A DNA stretch of 64,000 bases from NCBI GenBank assembly GCA_903957365.1, contig CAJBPB010000295.1:1-64000 (forward strand), read 5' to 3'. The translations under genes were made by a program, and so were the position numbers. Below the pieces are notes generated by a model, which worked only from the letters and a program-made list of their open reading frames with translations, made no database searches and had not been told where the DNA came from. Source of the stretch: an uncultured Bacteroidota bacterium (lineage in GTDB: Bacteria; Bacteroidota; Bacteroidia; Bacteroidales; F082). Positions 28,435-38,156 of this stretch are shown one piece after another (the first letter of the stretch is position 1; each line of letters opens with the position of its first letter).

Positions 28435-28442
28435 TACTTTTG
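28435..28442 (+). promoter_or_regulatory. -7 promoter element for ahcY
   Basis: TACTTTTG is an exact TAnnTTTG match, 39 bases before the ahcY start. No riboswitch was recognised in this leader. Confidence 0.5.
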
Positions 28443-28480
28443 CAAACTTTTTAATTGTTTTATAAACAACCTTTTTGACT

Positions 28481-29908
28481 ATGAATCAAAGTGTTATTGA
28501 AAATGATCTCCAATATAAAGTAGCTGACATCAAGTTGGCTGATTGGGGTCGCAAAGAAATTGAAGTCGCCGAGATGGAGATGCCAGGTTTAATGTCGTTG
28601 CGTGCCAAGTTCGGCGCAAAAAAACCACTCAAAGGCGCCCGTATTTCCGGTTCATTGCATATGACCATTCAAACCGCCGTGTTGATCGAGACACTGGTTG
28701 AGTTGGGCGCAGAAGTGCGTTGGGCAAGCTGTAATATTTTTTCAACCCAGGATCATGCTGCTGCAGCCATTGCAGCTGTTGGTGTTCCTGTTTTTGCCTG
28801 GAAAGGTGAAAACCTCGACGAATACTGGTGGTGTACAAAACAGGCGCTCACTTTCGAAGGCGGATTGGGTCCAAACCTGATCGTTGATGATGGTGGTGAT
28901 GCTACCATGATGATTCATAAAGGTTTAGAGGTTGAAAAAAACCCTGCCTTGCTAAACGGCACAACCAGCAGTGCTGAAGAAGCCGCTTTTATGAAATCCT
29001 TAAGTGAAACTTATGTAGAGGATAGCAAACACTGGCACCGAACAGTAGCCGACTGGAAAGGTGTTTCTGAAGAAACAACTACCGGAGTGCACCGTCTGTA
29101 TCAGATGAAAGAAAGTGGCGCATTACTTGTGCCTGCCATCAATGTGAACGACTCAGTGACCAAATCAAAATTTGATAATTTGTACGGTTGCCGCGAATCA
29201 CTGGCAGATGGAATCAAACGTGCGACCGATGTGATGCTTGCTGGTAAAGTATGCGTTGTTTTAGGTTATGGTGATGTGGGCAAAGGTTCTGCAAAATCTC
29301 TGAAAGCCTATGGTGCCCGCGTATTGATTACTGAAATCGATCCGATCTGCGCTTTACAGGCTGCCATGGAAGGTTTTGAAGTTACCACCATTGAAGAAGC
29401 GTTGAAAATCGGTAATATTTACGTTACCACTACCGGTAATAAAGATGTTATCACACTTGATCATATCCGTCAGATGAAAGATCAGGCAATTGTGTGTAAT
29501 ATAGGCCATTTCGACAACGAAATTCAGGTTAGTCGTTTGGATGAAGCCAATGATGTGATCAAAACAACCATCAAACCACAGGTTGATAAATATGAGTTTT
29601 CGAACGGAAACTGCATTTATCTTCTGGCTGAAGGTCGTCTGGTCAACTTAGGCTGTGCCACAGGTCATCCAAGTTTTGTAATGAGTAATTCATTCACAAA
29701 CCAAACTTTGGCACAACTCGATTTATGGGAAAAACGTAACAATCTGGAAGTAGATGTATATCGTTTGCCAAAACATCTTGACGAAGAAGTTGCCCGTTTA
29801 CACCTCGCTCAAATTGGCGTAAAACTCACTACTTTAACTGATGAACAGGCTGCTTATATTGGTGTTCCGGTTGGTGGACCATATAAACCAGATCATTACA
29901 GATATTAA
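28481..29908 (+). CDS. ahcY: Adenosylhomocysteinase (S-adenosyl-L-homocysteine hydrolase)
   Basis: A 475-residue cytoplasmic enzyme that splits S-adenosylhomocysteine into adenosine and homocysteine, closing the methyl cycle that MetH and MetF serve. I chose ATG 28481 over a TTG two codons upstream. Visible motifs are [57 protein letters not shown] and the NAD-binding [10 protein letters not shown] near 262-272. The C-terminal tail ends KPDHYRY, typical of the tetramer. Length matches the long bacterial form. An exact -7 box precedes it and a strong terminator follows. Confidence 0.98.
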   Translation: MNQSVIENDLQYKVADIKLADWGRKEIEVAEMEMPGLMSLRAKFGAKKPLKGARISGSLHMTIQTAVLIETLVELGAEVRWASCNIFSTQDHAAAAIAAVGVPVFAWKGENLDEYWWCTKQALTFEGGLGPNLIVDDGGDATMMIHKGLEVEKNPALLNGTTSSAEEAAFMKSLSETYVEDSKHWHRTVADWKGVSEETTTGVHRLYQMKESGALLVPAINVNDSVTKSKFDNLYGCRESLADGIKRATDVMLAGKVCVVLGYGDVGKGSAKSLKAYGARVLITEIDPICALQAAMEGFEVTTIEEALKIGNIYVTTTGNKDVITLDHIRQMKDQAIVCNIGHFDNEIQVSRLDEANDVIKTTIKPQVDKYEFSNGNCIYLLAEGRLVNLGCATGHPSFVMSNSFTNQTLAQLDLWEKRNNLEVDVYRLPKHLDEEVARLHLAQIGVKLTTLTDEQAAYIGVPVGGPYKPDHYRY

Positions 29909-29981
29909 AAACATAAATAATTCTTTTTCAGGCTCAGAAAGTATTACTTAGTGGGTTTGATAAATAAAATTAACTGATCAT

Positions 29982-30013
29982 AAAAGGCATCCCTTCTGGG
30001 ATGCCTTTTTTTT
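29982..30013 (+). terminator. Rho-independent terminator of ahcY
   Basis: AAGGCATCCC and GGGATGCCTT pair around the loop TTCT and run into eight T. It lies 73 bases after the ahcY stop. Confidence 0.92.
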
Positions 30014-30226
30014 GTATTTTATTGATTTATTGAATAGTTACTGAAACTTCTGACAATGATTCAATTTCTGAAAAAGTAAAAAAATGACAATGATTATTTT
30101 ATTTCATATATTCGCATCAACATCCTAATCGCCTTAAGTTGAACCGTGCCATGCATAAAAACCCAAAAACACGAATATATTTTATGGTAGGTTTCATTTG
30201 TTCAATAAAATTCAAATGAAGTATTG
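30014..30226. other. Leader region of the first propeller kinase, no gene seen
   Basis: About 210 AT-rich bases. TATATTCG at 30107-30114 is a one-mismatch -7 box that would give a leader of roughly 105 bases. No conserved RNA structure was recognised. Confidence 0.4.
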
Positions 30227-33214
30227 ATGAAACAATTTGCCAGTTTACTTTCTTTGCTGATGGTGTTTCTGAATTTTTCATTGACAGCGCAGGAATATAG
30301 TTACAAGCATTATACAGTGCAGGATGGATTGGTTCAATCACAGGTAATGGTCCTGTTTCAGGACAGCAAAGGATATGTCTGGGCCGGTACCAAAGGAGGT
30401 GTGAGCCGGTTCGATGGTATATCATTTCAAAATTTCACTAAAAAAGACGGATTACCTGATAATGCAGCGCAGTTTATCGAAGAAGACAAACAGGGAAGAA
30501 TCTGGTTTTTAACCCCGGAAGGTCTGGCAAGTTTCGATGGTAAAAGCATCACAGGATATCCGACCAGTCTATTTAGAAATCACAGAGGTCTTATCGCATT
30601 GTATGAGTCTGAACCGGGAGTGATGACCATTGTTTATACAAGCAAAACCAATCAGGTAGTCTTTCTTAATTTCTCTGATGGAATCTATAATCAGGCTTTT
30701 TTACTTTTTCCGGAAAAGGAATTACCATTTCCCGATTGCTTAAGTATTGGTACATATGATCCTGCAGATAAAATATTCTGGTTGGCATCTTACCAATATG
30801 GATTGTTCAAAATTCAGGATAAGAAGGCTGAGAGGTTTGATTTTGAAATGAAGAGTATAAATGCATTGAGAATAGGTAGTGATGGAAAATTATACCTTCT
30901 GGCCAATGACAAGGTGTTTTTCATGCAAAACGATTTATTTCATGAACTTTTTACAAACCCTTCTCCAATTGATCATTTTATTTTTCCTCCTTTCGTTGTT
31001 GATAAAAATGGTGTGGTGTTTTTTTGGAATCAACAAGTGCAGGAATTGCAATTGTATGATGGCAAAGAAATCATCAGAGAAGGATTTCGCTTTAATCAGA
31101 TGGCTGCATTGATGATTGACTGTGAAAATAACCTTTGGATCGGAACCGAAACAGGTCTTTACCGTATGATATCCAGAGCGTTTGTGAATTTTATTCCTGA
31201 GAAAAGCGGGATTAACAGTATGATCTGGAGTGTTGTTGAAGATAAAAATGGGATGATCTGGTTCAGTTCTCTCGAAGAAGGTTTGCAAAGTTACGATGGA
31301 AAAAAATTCAATACAGTTCAGTCATACGAAACTGTCACAAAGGGCAAACATTTCTGTTTTTATATGGGAAGCATTGTTGATCACAACAAGGATATTTTGT
31401 TCACGACGACAGATTTTATGGGATTGAAATTTGACGGTTCATCTTTTAAGAAAATGTCGGATGAGAATTACATTATAAGTACTTTGATTTTTTATGAGGA
31501 TCAGGAAAATCATGATTTGTATGCCGGTACAAATTGCGGACTGTTCAGGATGAGAAAAGACAAGAAAACGGAAAATCTTGGAATTCAGCCCGGTAACGGC
31601 AAAAGCAGGAGCATTGTCAGTATTGTTAAAGACAAAAACAAACGGTTTTGGTTAGGTGGTTTTAACGGAATCAGTTTAATGATAAACGATAGTATAATTC
31701 ACTTGCCAACAAAGGAAATGCCTTTTAGTGAAGGCGGCAATGCAATGCTTACCGATTCCAGACAAAACATCTGGATTGGGAACTCAGAAGGATTGTTTCA
31801 ATACGATTTTGATAAATTCAAATCATTTGATCAAGCTGAATTAGGTACCATGGTTACTTCATTGTCATTAATCGGTGATAGTGCTTTGTTGATTGGCTCA
31901 GTCAATGGCTTGGTTATCTTCGATTTAAATGCGTATTACAAAAATAAAGAGGTTAATTTAACTGTTTTCGGAAAAGATGATGGTTTTCAGGGTATTGAGG
32001 TTGGACAGAACGCAATTCTGAGGGATTCGAAAGGATATTACTGGATTCCAACTTCTGACAGGGTTGTAAGGTTTGAACCAGGTTTACATAAAAAAAATAC
32101 GATTCCACCTCAAACATATATCAGCAGTGTGAGTTTGTTAAACAACAAGATGGAATGGGTAAAATTAAATGGTGAACATTATAATAATCAAGAACTTAGT
32201 CTTTTGCATACAGAGAAAAATCTGCGATTCGAGTTTACCGGAATCAGTACAACAATGCCAGACCGCGTACAATACAGCCACTTTCTTGAGGGTTATGACA
32301 GAGGTTGGTCTGAGCCGGAACATGATCGTTTTGCAGTATATACCAATCTCCCGCCCGGAAAGTATAAATTATTACTGAAAGCTGGAAATAGCGATGGAGT
32401 ATGGACAAGCCAACCTGTGGTTTTTTCATTTCGCATTGTTCCTGCATTTTATCAGCGAACCATTTTCTGGATTTCTTTCATCTTACTTTCATCTTTTTTA
32501 TTGTTTTTCCTTGGTTACCTCTTGTCAAGCTATCGTAAACGCCAACGCCAGCTTGCGCTTGAGGCCGAAAACAAAATGACCCAGTTGCAGTTACTGACCA
32601 TTAAAAATCAGATGGACCCTCATTTTGTTTATAATGCGATTAATTCAATAGCTTCTGCCGTGTTGAAAGAAGACAAGGAAATTGCCTATAAGTTTTTTGT
32701 GAAACTTTCAAATCTGATGCGCAGTATCATGAGTACAGGTGATAAACTTGTACGTTCACTTAAAGAAGAGGTTGATTTTGTGCATGATTATCTTGATTTT
32801 CAGAAATTCAGGCACAAAGACAGGTTTGATTATACAATCAATATTTCACCGGAAGTCGATTTATTCAGAATTGTACCGAAGATGACAATTCAGACTTTTA
32901 CAGAAAACGCATTGAAACATGGGTTGCTGCATTTGGATAACGGAGGAAAACTTCTAATTTCGATCATGTCAAAAAATGAAAATCTTGAAATTATCATCGA
33001 AGATAATGGTATAGGAAGAGAGAAAGCGAAACTGGTTTCGGAGAATTCTATCGGTAAAGGTTTCATAATCCTGAATGGTTATTTTGATTATTTCAATCGG
33101 AATAATTCAAAAAAGATCTCATGGAATATTTTTGATCTTATTGATGATGAAGGAAATGCAACAGGTACAAGGGTTATTGTAAATATGCCAGATGATTTTA
33201 ATTTTGGAGTTTGA
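30227..33214 (+). CDS. Two-component propeller sensor with LytS-type histidine kinase domain
   Basis: A 995-residue membrane sensor. ATG 30227 is preferred over the in-frame TTG before it. A signal peptide (about 1-22) leads to a long periplasmic region of propeller (Reg_prop) repeats, such as VWAGTKGGVSRFDG and LWIGTETGLYRM, then a Y_Y_Y-type Ig domain (about 640-735). One span covers about 745-770. The cytoplasmic kinase is of the LytS/YehU kind, with QMDPHFVYNAINSI around His799; Asp replaces the usual Asn before PHF. The ATPase lobe has EDNGIGREKA and GKGF. The next gene, 147 bases on, is a receiver protein and its probable partner. The ligand is unknown. Confidence 0.9.
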   Translation: MKQFASLLSLLMVFLNFSLTAQEYSYKHYTVQDGLVQSQVMVLFQDSKGYVWAGTKGGVSRFDGISFQNFTKKDGLPDNAAQFIEEDKQGRIWFLTPEGLASFDGKSITGYPTSLFRNHRGLIALYESEPGVMTIVYTSKTNQVVFLNFSDGIYNQAFLLFPEKELPFPDCLSIGTYDPADKIFWLASYQYGLFKIQDKKAERFDFEMKSINALRIGSDGKLYLLANDKVFFMQNDLFHELFTNPSPIDHFIFPPFVVDKNGVVFFWNQQVQELQLYDGKEIIREGFRFNQMAALMIDCENNLWIGTETGLYRMISRAFVNFIPEKSGINSMIWSVVEDKNGMIWFSSLEEGLQSYDGKKFNTVQSYETVTKGKHFCFYMGSIVDHNKDILFTTTDFMGLKFDGSSFKKMSDENYIISTLIFYEDQENHDLYAGTNCGLFRMRKDKKTENLGIQPGNGKSRSIVSIVKDKNKRFWLGGFNGISLMINDSIIHLPTKEMPFSEGGNAMLTDSRQNIWIGNSEGLFQYDFDKFKSFDQAELGTMVTSLSLIGDSALLIGSVNGLVIFDLNAYYKNKEVNLTVFGKDDGFQGIEVGQNAILRDSKGYYWIPTSDRVVRFEPGLHKKNTIPPQTYISSVSLLNNKMEWVKLNGEHYNNQELSLLHTEKNLRFEFTGISTTMPDRVQYSHFLEGYDRGWSEPEHDRFAVYTNLPPGKYKLLLKAGNSDGVWTSQPVVFSFRIVPAFYQRTIFWISFILLSSFLLFFLGYLLSSYRKRQRQLALEAENKMTQLQLLTIKNQMDPHFVYNAINSIASAVLKEDKEIAYKFFVKLSNLMRSIMSTGDKLVRSLKEEVDFVHDYLDFQKFRHKDRFDYTINISPEVDLFRIVPKMTIQTFTENALKHGLLHLDNGGKLLISIMSKNENLEIIIEDNGIGREKAKLVSENSIGKGFIILNGYFDYFNRNNSKKISWNIFDLIDDEGNATGTRVIVNMPDDFNFGV

Positions 33215-33361
33215 ATGTGAAATCAGGAAATTGAAATGTGTGAAATGAATAACTGGTTAAATGATTTTTTAGGCATAGGCATTGAAAAACGGAACCTGAT
33301 GTTGTGGCACTTCAATTGAATCATAAATATCACTAAAATATAATACTAGTAAAACGGAAAA

Positions 33362-33757
33362 ATGAGAAACAAAATCAGAACCCTTATCATTGATGACGAG
33401 ATTGAAGGTAGATATGTGTTAGAAACGATGCTGGTAAAAATTCAGGAAATTGAGTTATTGGCCTCACTCGGAGATGCTGAGTCAGGCATAGAGGCTATTG
33501 AAAAATTAAAACCTGAACTTGTTTTCTTAGATATCAGAATGCCTCATATGTCGGGTTTGGATATGGTGAAAGTTCTCCATGAAAGAAAACTTATGACAAC
33601 AATTGTTTTTGTAACAGCCTATGATAAGTTTGGTATTCAGGCAATTAAACTGGCGGCTTATGATTATCTTTTAAAACCAATTGATCCCGAAGAGCTTCGC
33701 CTGGTAATCCATCGGTATTTAGACGGGAAAAGACCAGTTTATCCAGATCAACCTTAA
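33362..33757 (+). CDS. Receiver-only response regulator (no LytTR domain)
   Basis: A 131-residue CheY-like protein: acidic pair DD11-12 in TLIIDD, phospho-acceptor Asp57 in LVFLDIRMPHMSG, and AYDYLLKPIDPEE with the conserved lysine. The sequence is that of a LytR/AlgR-type receiver, but the protein stops about 15 residues after the receiver and has no DNA-binding domain. The 60 bases after the stop show no leftover LytTR sequence before the convergent lipoprotein gene. It is placed after a LytS-type kinase, whose partner normally carries LytTR, so output must go through another protein or the gene was cut short. Confidence 0.88.
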   Translation: MRNKIRTLIIDDEIEGRYVLETMLVKIQEIELLASLGDAESGIEAIEKLKPELVFLDIRMPHMSGLDMVKVLHERKLMTTIVFVTAYDKFGIQAIKLAAYDYLLKPIDPEELRLVIHRYLDGKRPVYPDQP

Positions 33758-33819
33758 AAATCTTTTTAAAAGGTATTTAAAACATGATTAAAGAAATGTG
33801 GACAATTCATGCAGTGATC

Positions 33820-34284
33820 TCAGTTAAATATTCTCAGGTATTGTCCGTTGTAAGTTGTGTTGTAGCGAATCATCGGCCATGTGCCTGTGCCTTCAAAAAT
33901 ACTGCCATTCAGCAATGAATAGGTGGTTCCTAAGCATTCGTCTTTTGCAAATGGATAATTATCACCTACAACCAGTCGGGTACAGTTTGTAGCACTTTCG
34001 CAACAGCGATTGGGTTCATTGGGAGGAATACGGTCGTAGGCCAGAAACTCATCCTGCGTAAGCCTGTAAACAATAATTCCTCTGCTTGGCGGATTCGAAG
34101 TCAGGTACATCCATCCGCCCGAAGTGTTGATTTCCTGATACACTGTCGAGTTAGGATCAATTGTAATATTGATATAAACATCGGGGATATTTGGGTTTTG
34201 TTCCTCTTTGCTACATGATTGCGAGGCAATCAATACCATTAGAAAAATAACAGACAGCAACGGTTTACAGGTTTTCACTTTCAT
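33820..34284 (-). CDS. Putative lipoprotein with a degenerate Rieske-like domain
   Basis: A 154-residue predicted lipoprotein; ATG 34284 gives a signal with lipobox SQSC. The remainder looks like the Rieske-like domain of Bacteroidota lipoproteins: GIIVYRLTQDEFLAYDRIPP, then RCCESATNCTRLVVGD, DECLGTTYSLLNGSIFEGTG and a final RYNTTYNGQYLRIFN. True Rieske sites use Cys-X-His and Cys-X2-His; here cysteines are present but the histidines are missing, so a [2Fe-2S] cluster is unlikely. The cysteines could form disulfides instead. It is a single gene with convergent and divergent neighbours. The fold call is by eye and moderate. Confidence 0.72.
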   Translation of the reverse strand: MKVKTCKPLLSVIFLMVLIASQSCSKEEQNPNIPDVYINITIDPNSTVYQEINTSGGWMYLTSNPPSRGIIVYRLTQDEFLAYDRIPPNEPNRCCESATNCTRLVVGDNYPFAKDECLGTTYSLLNGSIFEGTGTWPMIRYNTTYNGQYLRIFN

Positions 34285-34373
34285 CAGATTGCATATAATA
34301 ATCATACTCCACCAACGTAAAATTTCGGTTAAAATTACGTTACTTTGTGCGATGTTTCTCTTTTTTAGCCAAA

Positions 34374-34655
34374 ATGCATAAACTTAGTTCAACTTTATTT
34401 ATTTTACTTTCATTCTTCTTCCTTTTTGGATTGTCGGGTTGCTTGTTTCAAAGTGAAGTAGCAAAGGCTGAGCGACAGGCTGGTCAGGATGATATTGCTT
34501 TTCAAAAGGAAATGCAGGTTGAATACGAGACATTGGTTAAGAGGCATCTTGACCAACAATCTGATGAGTCAAAAAAATTGATGAAAAAGATGAAAAGAAA
34601 GAGTGGTAAAACAATGCAATGGCGCCGCCGTTCATGGTTCAGGGAAAATTTCTGA
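34374..34655 (+). CDS. Small putative lipoprotein with basic C-terminus
   Basis: A 93-residue protein. ATG 34374 is preferred to a GTG at 34347 because it begins a lipoprotein signal directly (hydrophobic LFILLSFFFLFGLSGC). The mature part is highly charged: an acidic/glutamine-rich helix, then KKLMKKMKRKSGKTMQWRRR near the end. No family recognised. The stop TGA is 2 bases before the preferred ATG of the next propeller kinase, so the two are probably translated from one message and may work together. Confidence 0.7.
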   Translation: MHKLSSTLFILLSFFFLFGLSGCLFQSEVAKAERQAGQDDIAFQKEMQVEYETLVKRHLDQQSDESKKLMKKMKRKSGKTMQWRRRSWFRENF

Positions 34656-34657
34656 TT

Positions 34658-37600
34658 ATGAAACGAGTATTGAATATTCTAAAACATCTGAAACAACCTG
34701 ATTTATGTAAATGGTTGATAAATAATCATTTGTCGGTTATAATCATTTCTTTTTTCTTTACCTTTTTTATGTTGACAATCACCATCGGCTTTGCGCAAAT
34801 CGTTGAGCGCGAGCCCTATTTTGACCGTATCATGTCTGAAAATGTGAAGATTGAACGGGGAATTAGTCAAAATTCTATTGTTTCAATTGTGCAGGATAAT
34901 AAGGGATTTATGTGGTTTGGCACTCTTGATGGCTTGAATCGTTTTGATGGTTACAAATTCACTATATATAATAAGGAGCAAGGCTTAACCAATGAATCAA
35001 TCAGGTGCATGCTTGTCTCAAATGATACACTTTGGGTTGGTACTGAACACGGTTTGAACCGGATCATCTTAAGTTATGATAAGATTGATTGTTTTTATAA
35101 GCATATCAAGGAGAGCAACTCTTTGGTTGATAACTGGATAAATTCAATCTTCAAAGATCACCGTGGGCAATTATGGATCTGCACATCAAACGGCCTGGAT
35201 TTGTTTGAATACTCAAAAAATAATTTCAGACATTTTACTGACATCGAAACAAAGTATGGACTTCCCGGACTTCAATATAATAAGGTGTTACAGGATGAAA
35301 AACACAATTATTATATTGCAACCGATCGTGGATTGTTTATTATGGATGCTGTAAGTGGCGAGGTTGAAATTTTTACCAATGATCCTTCCAACAGATTCAG
35401 TTTGCCTGATAATCATATAAATACATTGATGTTTGGTAAAAATCAACAATTGTATGTTGGTACAAATAAAGGACTGGCTATTTTCAATAAAACAAGCAAG
35501 ACATTTGAAAAGTTGATCTCGGGTGTTTCGAACAAGAAGGCATTGGAAACGGATCAGATTATTTGCCTGATAAAAGACTTGGATATTGGGATCTGGGTTG
35601 GGACCTATGGGAACGGGCTTTATTTTATTAATACTGAAACCAATGAAATCAAAGCTTACCATAGTAAGCTCGCTCAAAACTATAGTTTGTCAAACAACAG
35701 GGTATTAAGTATTTATCAGGGTGATGACGGTATTGTTTGGATAGGAACTTTCAATGGATTGAACAAACTCGACAGAGATGCACCGAAATTCAGGGCATAT
35801 CGTGCGAATTATGAATTTTTAAGTGGTTTTTCGAGCAACCAGGTGTGGAGTTTTCTTGAATATTCACCACATGAGATATTGGTTGGGACCGACAATGGCA
35901 TTTCTGTTTATGATAGAAAAAGCAGATTATATAGCCAAAGTGAATTGTTCAATGGGCCTTCAGTAGGATTGAAAAACAAACAGATTCGTTGTCTTTTTAG
36001 AGATAGCAGGAACAATTATTGGATAGGAACACGCCATGATGGATTGTACCGGTTTGATCCTGTTTCAGGAAAACGATGGAATTATAAATACAATCCGATT
36101 GACAAAAATTCAATCAGTAACAATTTTATTCTGGATATAATCGAAGATCGAAAAGGATGTATCTGGATTGCTACAGGCAATGGTTTGAACAGGATTGATG
36201 AGAGCCGAAAAGAATTCGATCATTTTTTTTATAATGATTCAGACTTCAATTCACTGGCCGACAATAAATTATATGATCTGTACCTGAATAGGAGGGACCA
36301 GTTATGGATAACTACCGCCAATGGTTTGGCCATGTTTAATGAAATTGCTGAGGATTTTACAACCTACAAAATTCCAAAACTTAATAGTGAAGTTAAAATA
36401 AGTAGTACCAATAGTTTCTATTCAGTATTAGAAGATGAGGAAGGTATTATGTGGCTTGGATCAAGGGGTGGTGGATTGATTCGTTTTGATATCAAAAAGA
36501 ATGAATTCAGTGTTTTAACAATGAAAGATGGCCTGCCTGATAATATTGTGTATATGGTTTTAGAAGATCGTTTCAAAGATATCTGGCTAACTACAAATTG
36601 GGGGCTTACAAGGTATAACAAAACATCACGAAGTATTTCAAACTTCGATATAACAGATGGATTGCAATGCAATGAATTTAATTGGAATGCCGGATATATA
36701 GCTTCAGATGGCGAAATATTCGTTGGTGGTATGAATGGTTTCAATGCGTTTTATCCTGAAGAAATTAGTACGCATAAAGGAAAGCAGAATATCCGTATTA
36801 CTGGTTTTAAAAAGTTCAATATTTTACAAAATCAAGTTCTCAATGATGGAGATACTTTATGGCTGGAGCATGATGATAATTTCTTTTCATTTGAATTTTC
36901 AGCGCTTGATTACACCAATCCGTCAAAAAGTACCTACAGGTATATGCTTGAAAATTATGATACAAAATGGATTGAAAAAAATGCAGGAAACCGTATAGCA
37001 GAATATACGCGTGTGTCACCCGGCACCTACTATTTCAGGTTAATGTCAACAAATACAGGTGGTCAGTGGCCTGAGAGTGGAATCAATTACACAATAATTG
37101 TCAGACAACCATGGTACTCAACCTGGTATTTTAGAGCAATTGTTGTATTCGCTTTGGGAATAATAATCTATTCGCTGATATTATTTCGCATGCGTTTAAT
37201 GAAGAGAAAACATGAGTCTGTAAAACAGATTTACGCTATTGAAAAAAAGTTATATCAACTCGAACAGAAAGCGCTTCAGTTGCAGATGAATCCGCATTTT
37301 TTATTCAATTCATTAAATAGTATTCAAGGACTTATTTTGGGAAGCGATATTGATGCTGCTGTACATTATTTGTCAAAGTTTTCTCAGTTAATGCGAATGA
37401 CACTCAGCAATTCAACTGAGAGTTTTATTCCATTGGTTAATGAACTGAATGCATTGATGCTTTATGTCGAGCTTGAGACATTCAGGTTTGGAGAACGTTT
37501 TGATTTTTCGATAAAAATTGACCCTAAAATTGATCAGGAATTTACTGAGATTCCTCCAATGATTTTACAACCTTATGTCGAAAATGCTATCATACATGGT

Positions 37601-37891
37601 ATATTGAACAGAACAACCAAAGGAAAATTATTTATTGAACTGGTTCTGGAAGGTCAAAACCTCGTTTGTGTTATTCAGGATGACGGAGTAGGCAGGAAAA
37701 AGGCTATAGAACTCAGAGAGCAATCAGGAATTGAACGCGCATCAAAAGGGATGTCAATAACAAGTGAACGATTGGCTATTCTGAATCATTTCTCAAACGA
37801 CATTTACTCTGTTAAAATTATCGATCTTTTCGATGAACAGGGAAATCCTTCAGGAACAAGGGTTGAAGTAAATATTTATTTAAGAAAATAA
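34658..37891 (+). CDS. Second two-component propeller sensor with LytS-type histidine kinase domain
   Basis: A 1077-residue membrane sensor; the frame opens at 34619 but ATG 34658 avoids overlap with the preceding gene. An N-terminal hydrophobic segment (about 23-47) is a signal anchor or signal peptide. Propeller (Reg_prop) repeats fill most of the exterior, for example MWFGTLDGLNRFDGYKF and VWIGTFNGLNKLDRDA, followed by a Y_Y_Y domain (about 715-805). A span lies near 823-845. The kinase box is QMNPHFLFNSLNSIQG with His880, and the ATPase lobe has DDGVGRKKA. A LytTR regulator follows 265 bases downstream and is the likely partner. Its target genes may include the downstream envelope cluster; that is inference. 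Confidence 0.91.
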   Translation: MKRVLNILKHLKQPDLCKWLINNHLSVIIISFFFTFFMLTITIGFAQIVEREPYFDRIMSENVKIERGISQNSIVSIVQDNKGFMWFGTLDGLNRFDGYKFTIYNKEQGLTNESIRCMLVSNDTLWVGTEHGLNRIILSYDKIDCFYKHIKESNSLVDNWINSIFKDHRGQLWICTSNGLDLFEYSKNNFRHFTDIETKYGLPGLQYNKVLQDEKHNYYIATDRGLFIMDAVSGEVEIFTNDPSNRFSLPDNHINTLMFGKNQQLYVGTNKGLAIFNKTSKTFEKLISGVSNKKALETDQIICLIKDLDIGIWVGTYGNGLYFINTETNEIKAYHSKLAQNYSLSNNRVLSIYQGDDGIVWIGTFNGLNKLDRDAPKFRAYRANYEFLSGFSSNQVWSFLEYSPHEILVGTDNGISVYDRKSRLYSQSELFNGPSVGLKNKQIRCLFRDSRNNYWIGTRHDGLYRFDPVSGKRWNYKYNPIDKNSISNNFILDIIEDRKGCIWIATGNGLNRIDESRKEFDHFFYNDSDFNSLADNKLYDLYLNRRDQLWITTANGLAMFNEIAEDFTTYKIPKLNSEVKISSTNSFYSVLEDEEGIMWLGSRGGGLIRFDIKKNEFSVLTMKDGLPDNIVYMVLEDRFKDIWLTTNWGLTRYNKTSRSISNFDITDGLQCNEFNWNAGYIASDGEIFVGGMNGFNAFYPEEISTHKGKQNIRITGFKKFNILQNQVLNDGDTLWLEHDDNFFSFEFSALDYTNPSKSTYRYMLENYDTKWIEKNAGNRIAEYTRVSPGTYYFRLMSTNTGGQWPESGINYTIIVRQPWYSTWYFRAIVVFALGIIIYSLILFRMRLMKRKHESVKQIYAIEKKLYQLEQKALQLQMNPHFLFNSLNSIQGLILGSDIDAAVHYLSKFSQLMRMTLSNSTESFIPLVNELNALMLYVELETFRFGERFDFSIKIDPKIDQEFTEIPPMILQPYVENAIIHGILNRTTKGKLFIELVLEGQNLVCVIQDDGVGRKKAIELREQSGIERASKGMSITSERLAILNHFSNDIYSVKIIDLFDEQGNPSGTRVEVNIYLRK

Positions 37892-38103
37892 TTTGTAGTA
37901 TGATTCTCCTGATCACATAAGGTGACAACTTAAATTGGGGATATTAATTTTCAAAAAACTCCTTTGTAATCTAAACGATTTAAAAATCTGCGATTATTAA
38001 CCTTAAAAAAAATTCCTGATAAAGATTCAGACAATAGCAATCAGAAAAGTTATTTTTTTTAAAATTTACTGTGATAAATTACACTATCGCTTTCAAAATA
38101 TTG

Positions 38104-38111
38104 TACTTTTA
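38104..38111 (+). promoter_or_regulatory. Possible -7 element for the LytTR regulator
   Basis: TACTTTTA, one base from TAnnTTTG, 46 bases before the start at 38157. The regulator may thus be made apart from the kinase. Confidence 0.35.
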
Positions 38112-38156
38112 CCCTAGATATTTTTAAAATCAGCCAAATTATCAAAGGTTTGTATT

